Origin: Anaerolineae bacterium
GTDB lineage: Bacteria; Chloroflexota; Anaerolineae; JAAYZQ01
Direction of reading: 5' to 3'
DNA length: 13,228 bases
NCBI GenBank assembly: GCA_016929795.1
Contig: JAFGIA010000398.1
Location: 1 to 13,228 of the forward strand
How positions within the stretch are numbered: position 1 is the first letter of the stretch; each line of letters opens with the position of its first letter. Shown in pieces: positions 12,786-13,228 of the stretch. The position numbers were made by a program, and so were the translations under genes. The notes below the pieces were generated by a model. The model did no database searches. It had not been told where the DNA came from and worked only from the letters and a program-made list of their open reading frames with translations.

Positions 12786-13228
12786 GTGACGCGACCCAGC
12801 ATTTCCGCGTTTTTCCCCGCCTACAACGACGGCGGGACCATCCCAAGCATGGTCCTCACCGCGCTGATGACGCTGCGCGACATCAGTGACGACTATGAAG
12901 TCATCGTCGTCGACGACGGCAGCGCCGATTACACGCCAGACGTGCTCGACGAGCTGGCGGGCCGCTACCCCGAGCTGCGCGTCGTCCACCACAAACAGAA
13001 CCAGGGCTACGGTGGCGCGCTGCGCACCGGCTTCTCGAGCGCCACCAAGGAGCTCATCTTTTATACCGACGGCGACGCCCAGTACGATCCGCGCGAGCTG
13101 ACGCGCCTCTACGACGCCTGGCGCGACGACGTCGACCTGGTCAACGGCTACAAAATCAGCCGCTCCGATCCCCTGCACCGCATCCTCATTGGGCGGGTCT
13201 ACCACTGGACCGTCAAGCTCGCCTTTGG
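12786..13228 (+). CDS. Family 2 glycosyltransferase, 5' part
   Basis: 147 codons are visible and the frame is still open at the window end. The GTG at 12786 gives MTRPSISAFFPAYNDGG, a typical GT2 N-terminus; the ribosome-binding site is weak (GGGAGG 13 nt upstream, GAGACGAG closer). GT-A fold motifs are present: FPAYNDGGTIPSMV (first strand and loop), VIVVDDGSADYT (nucleotide-sugar binding Asp pair), NQGYGGALRTGF, and YTDGDAQYDPREL with the metal-binding DGD. NGYKISRSDPLHRILIGRVYHW is the following helix seen in DPM1/GtrB-like polyprenyl-phosphate glycosyltransferases. Those enzymes load a sugar onto a lipid carrier at the membrane for wall, glycoprotein or glycolipid synthesis. The C-terminal part, which would show membrane helices, is outside the window, so the acceptor is unknown. 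Confidence 0.93.
   Translation, partial: MTRPSISAFFPAYNDGGTIPSMVLTALMTLRDISDDYEVIVVDDGSADYTPDVLDELAGRYPELRVVHHKQNQGYGGALRTGFSSATKELIFYTDGDAQYDPRELTRLYDAWRDDVDLVNGYKISRSDPLHRILIGRVYHWTVKLAF

Noticed and set aside
1..13228. CRISPR arrays, insertion sequences, phage or toxin-antitoxin genes
   Set aside because: No regularly spaced repeats, transposase motifs or terminal repeats were seen; the genes look like ordinary chromosomal content.

Overview
The window reads as a GC-rich bacterial chromosome segment. The organism is most likely a member of the Chloroflexota (Anaerolineae/Caldilineae-like). That placement is inference. It rests on an unusual type of isoleucyl-tRNA synthetase, a TraR/DksA-like gene next to lspA and an RluD-type gene, an AlaX-ileS pair behind a T-box, and sigma70-type promoters (17-bp spacers, TATAAT-like -10 boxes, often extended TGC-TATAAT). 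No tRNA, rRNA, CRISPR array, insertion sequence or phage gene was seen.

Positions 1-1077 (+): the 3' end of a metallo-beta-lactamase-fold hydrolase, then a ribonuclease HI-like protein 9 nt downstream. Positions 1110-5612 (+): a promoter, a tRNA-Ile-type T-box leader with its terminator, an AlaX-type tRNA editing protein, and a 1121-residue IleRS directly abutting it. The IleRS carries GVHH instead of HxGH, the swapped class I signature described for mupirocin hyper-resistant IleRS2 enzymes. Positions 5708-7772 (+): a promoter and a tight operon of a TraR/DksA-type zinc-finger protein, signal peptidase II (lspA) and an RluA/RluD-type pseudouridine synthase.

Positions 7775-12569 (-): a metal locus. 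A substrate-binding lipoprotein has its own perfect consensus promoter. A second promoter drives ATPase, permease, a CYTH-CHAD protein, and a 33-residue lysine-rich protein that is too short for ordinary gene calling. ATPase and permease overlap; the later genes are separated by 13 and 23 nt. The chemistry suggests a unit in which Zn/Mn uptake is coupled to polyphosphate handling: CHAD domains bind polyphosphate, CYTH domains hydrolyse or bind triphosphates, and lysine-rich peptides bind polyphosphate. This is inference. The lysine-rich gene and the pseudouridine synthase gene converge with only 2 bp between their stop codons.

Positions 11178-11489 lie between the binding protein and the ATPase. 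They hold two promoters facing each other, with -35 and -10 boxes exactly symmetric about position 11284. The rightward one points at a small open frame (11341-11487) with a strong ribosome-binding site, ending just before the binding-protein stop codon. Positions 12477-12785 hold back-to-back promoters for the binding protein (-) and a family 2 glycosyltransferase (+) that runs off the window end.
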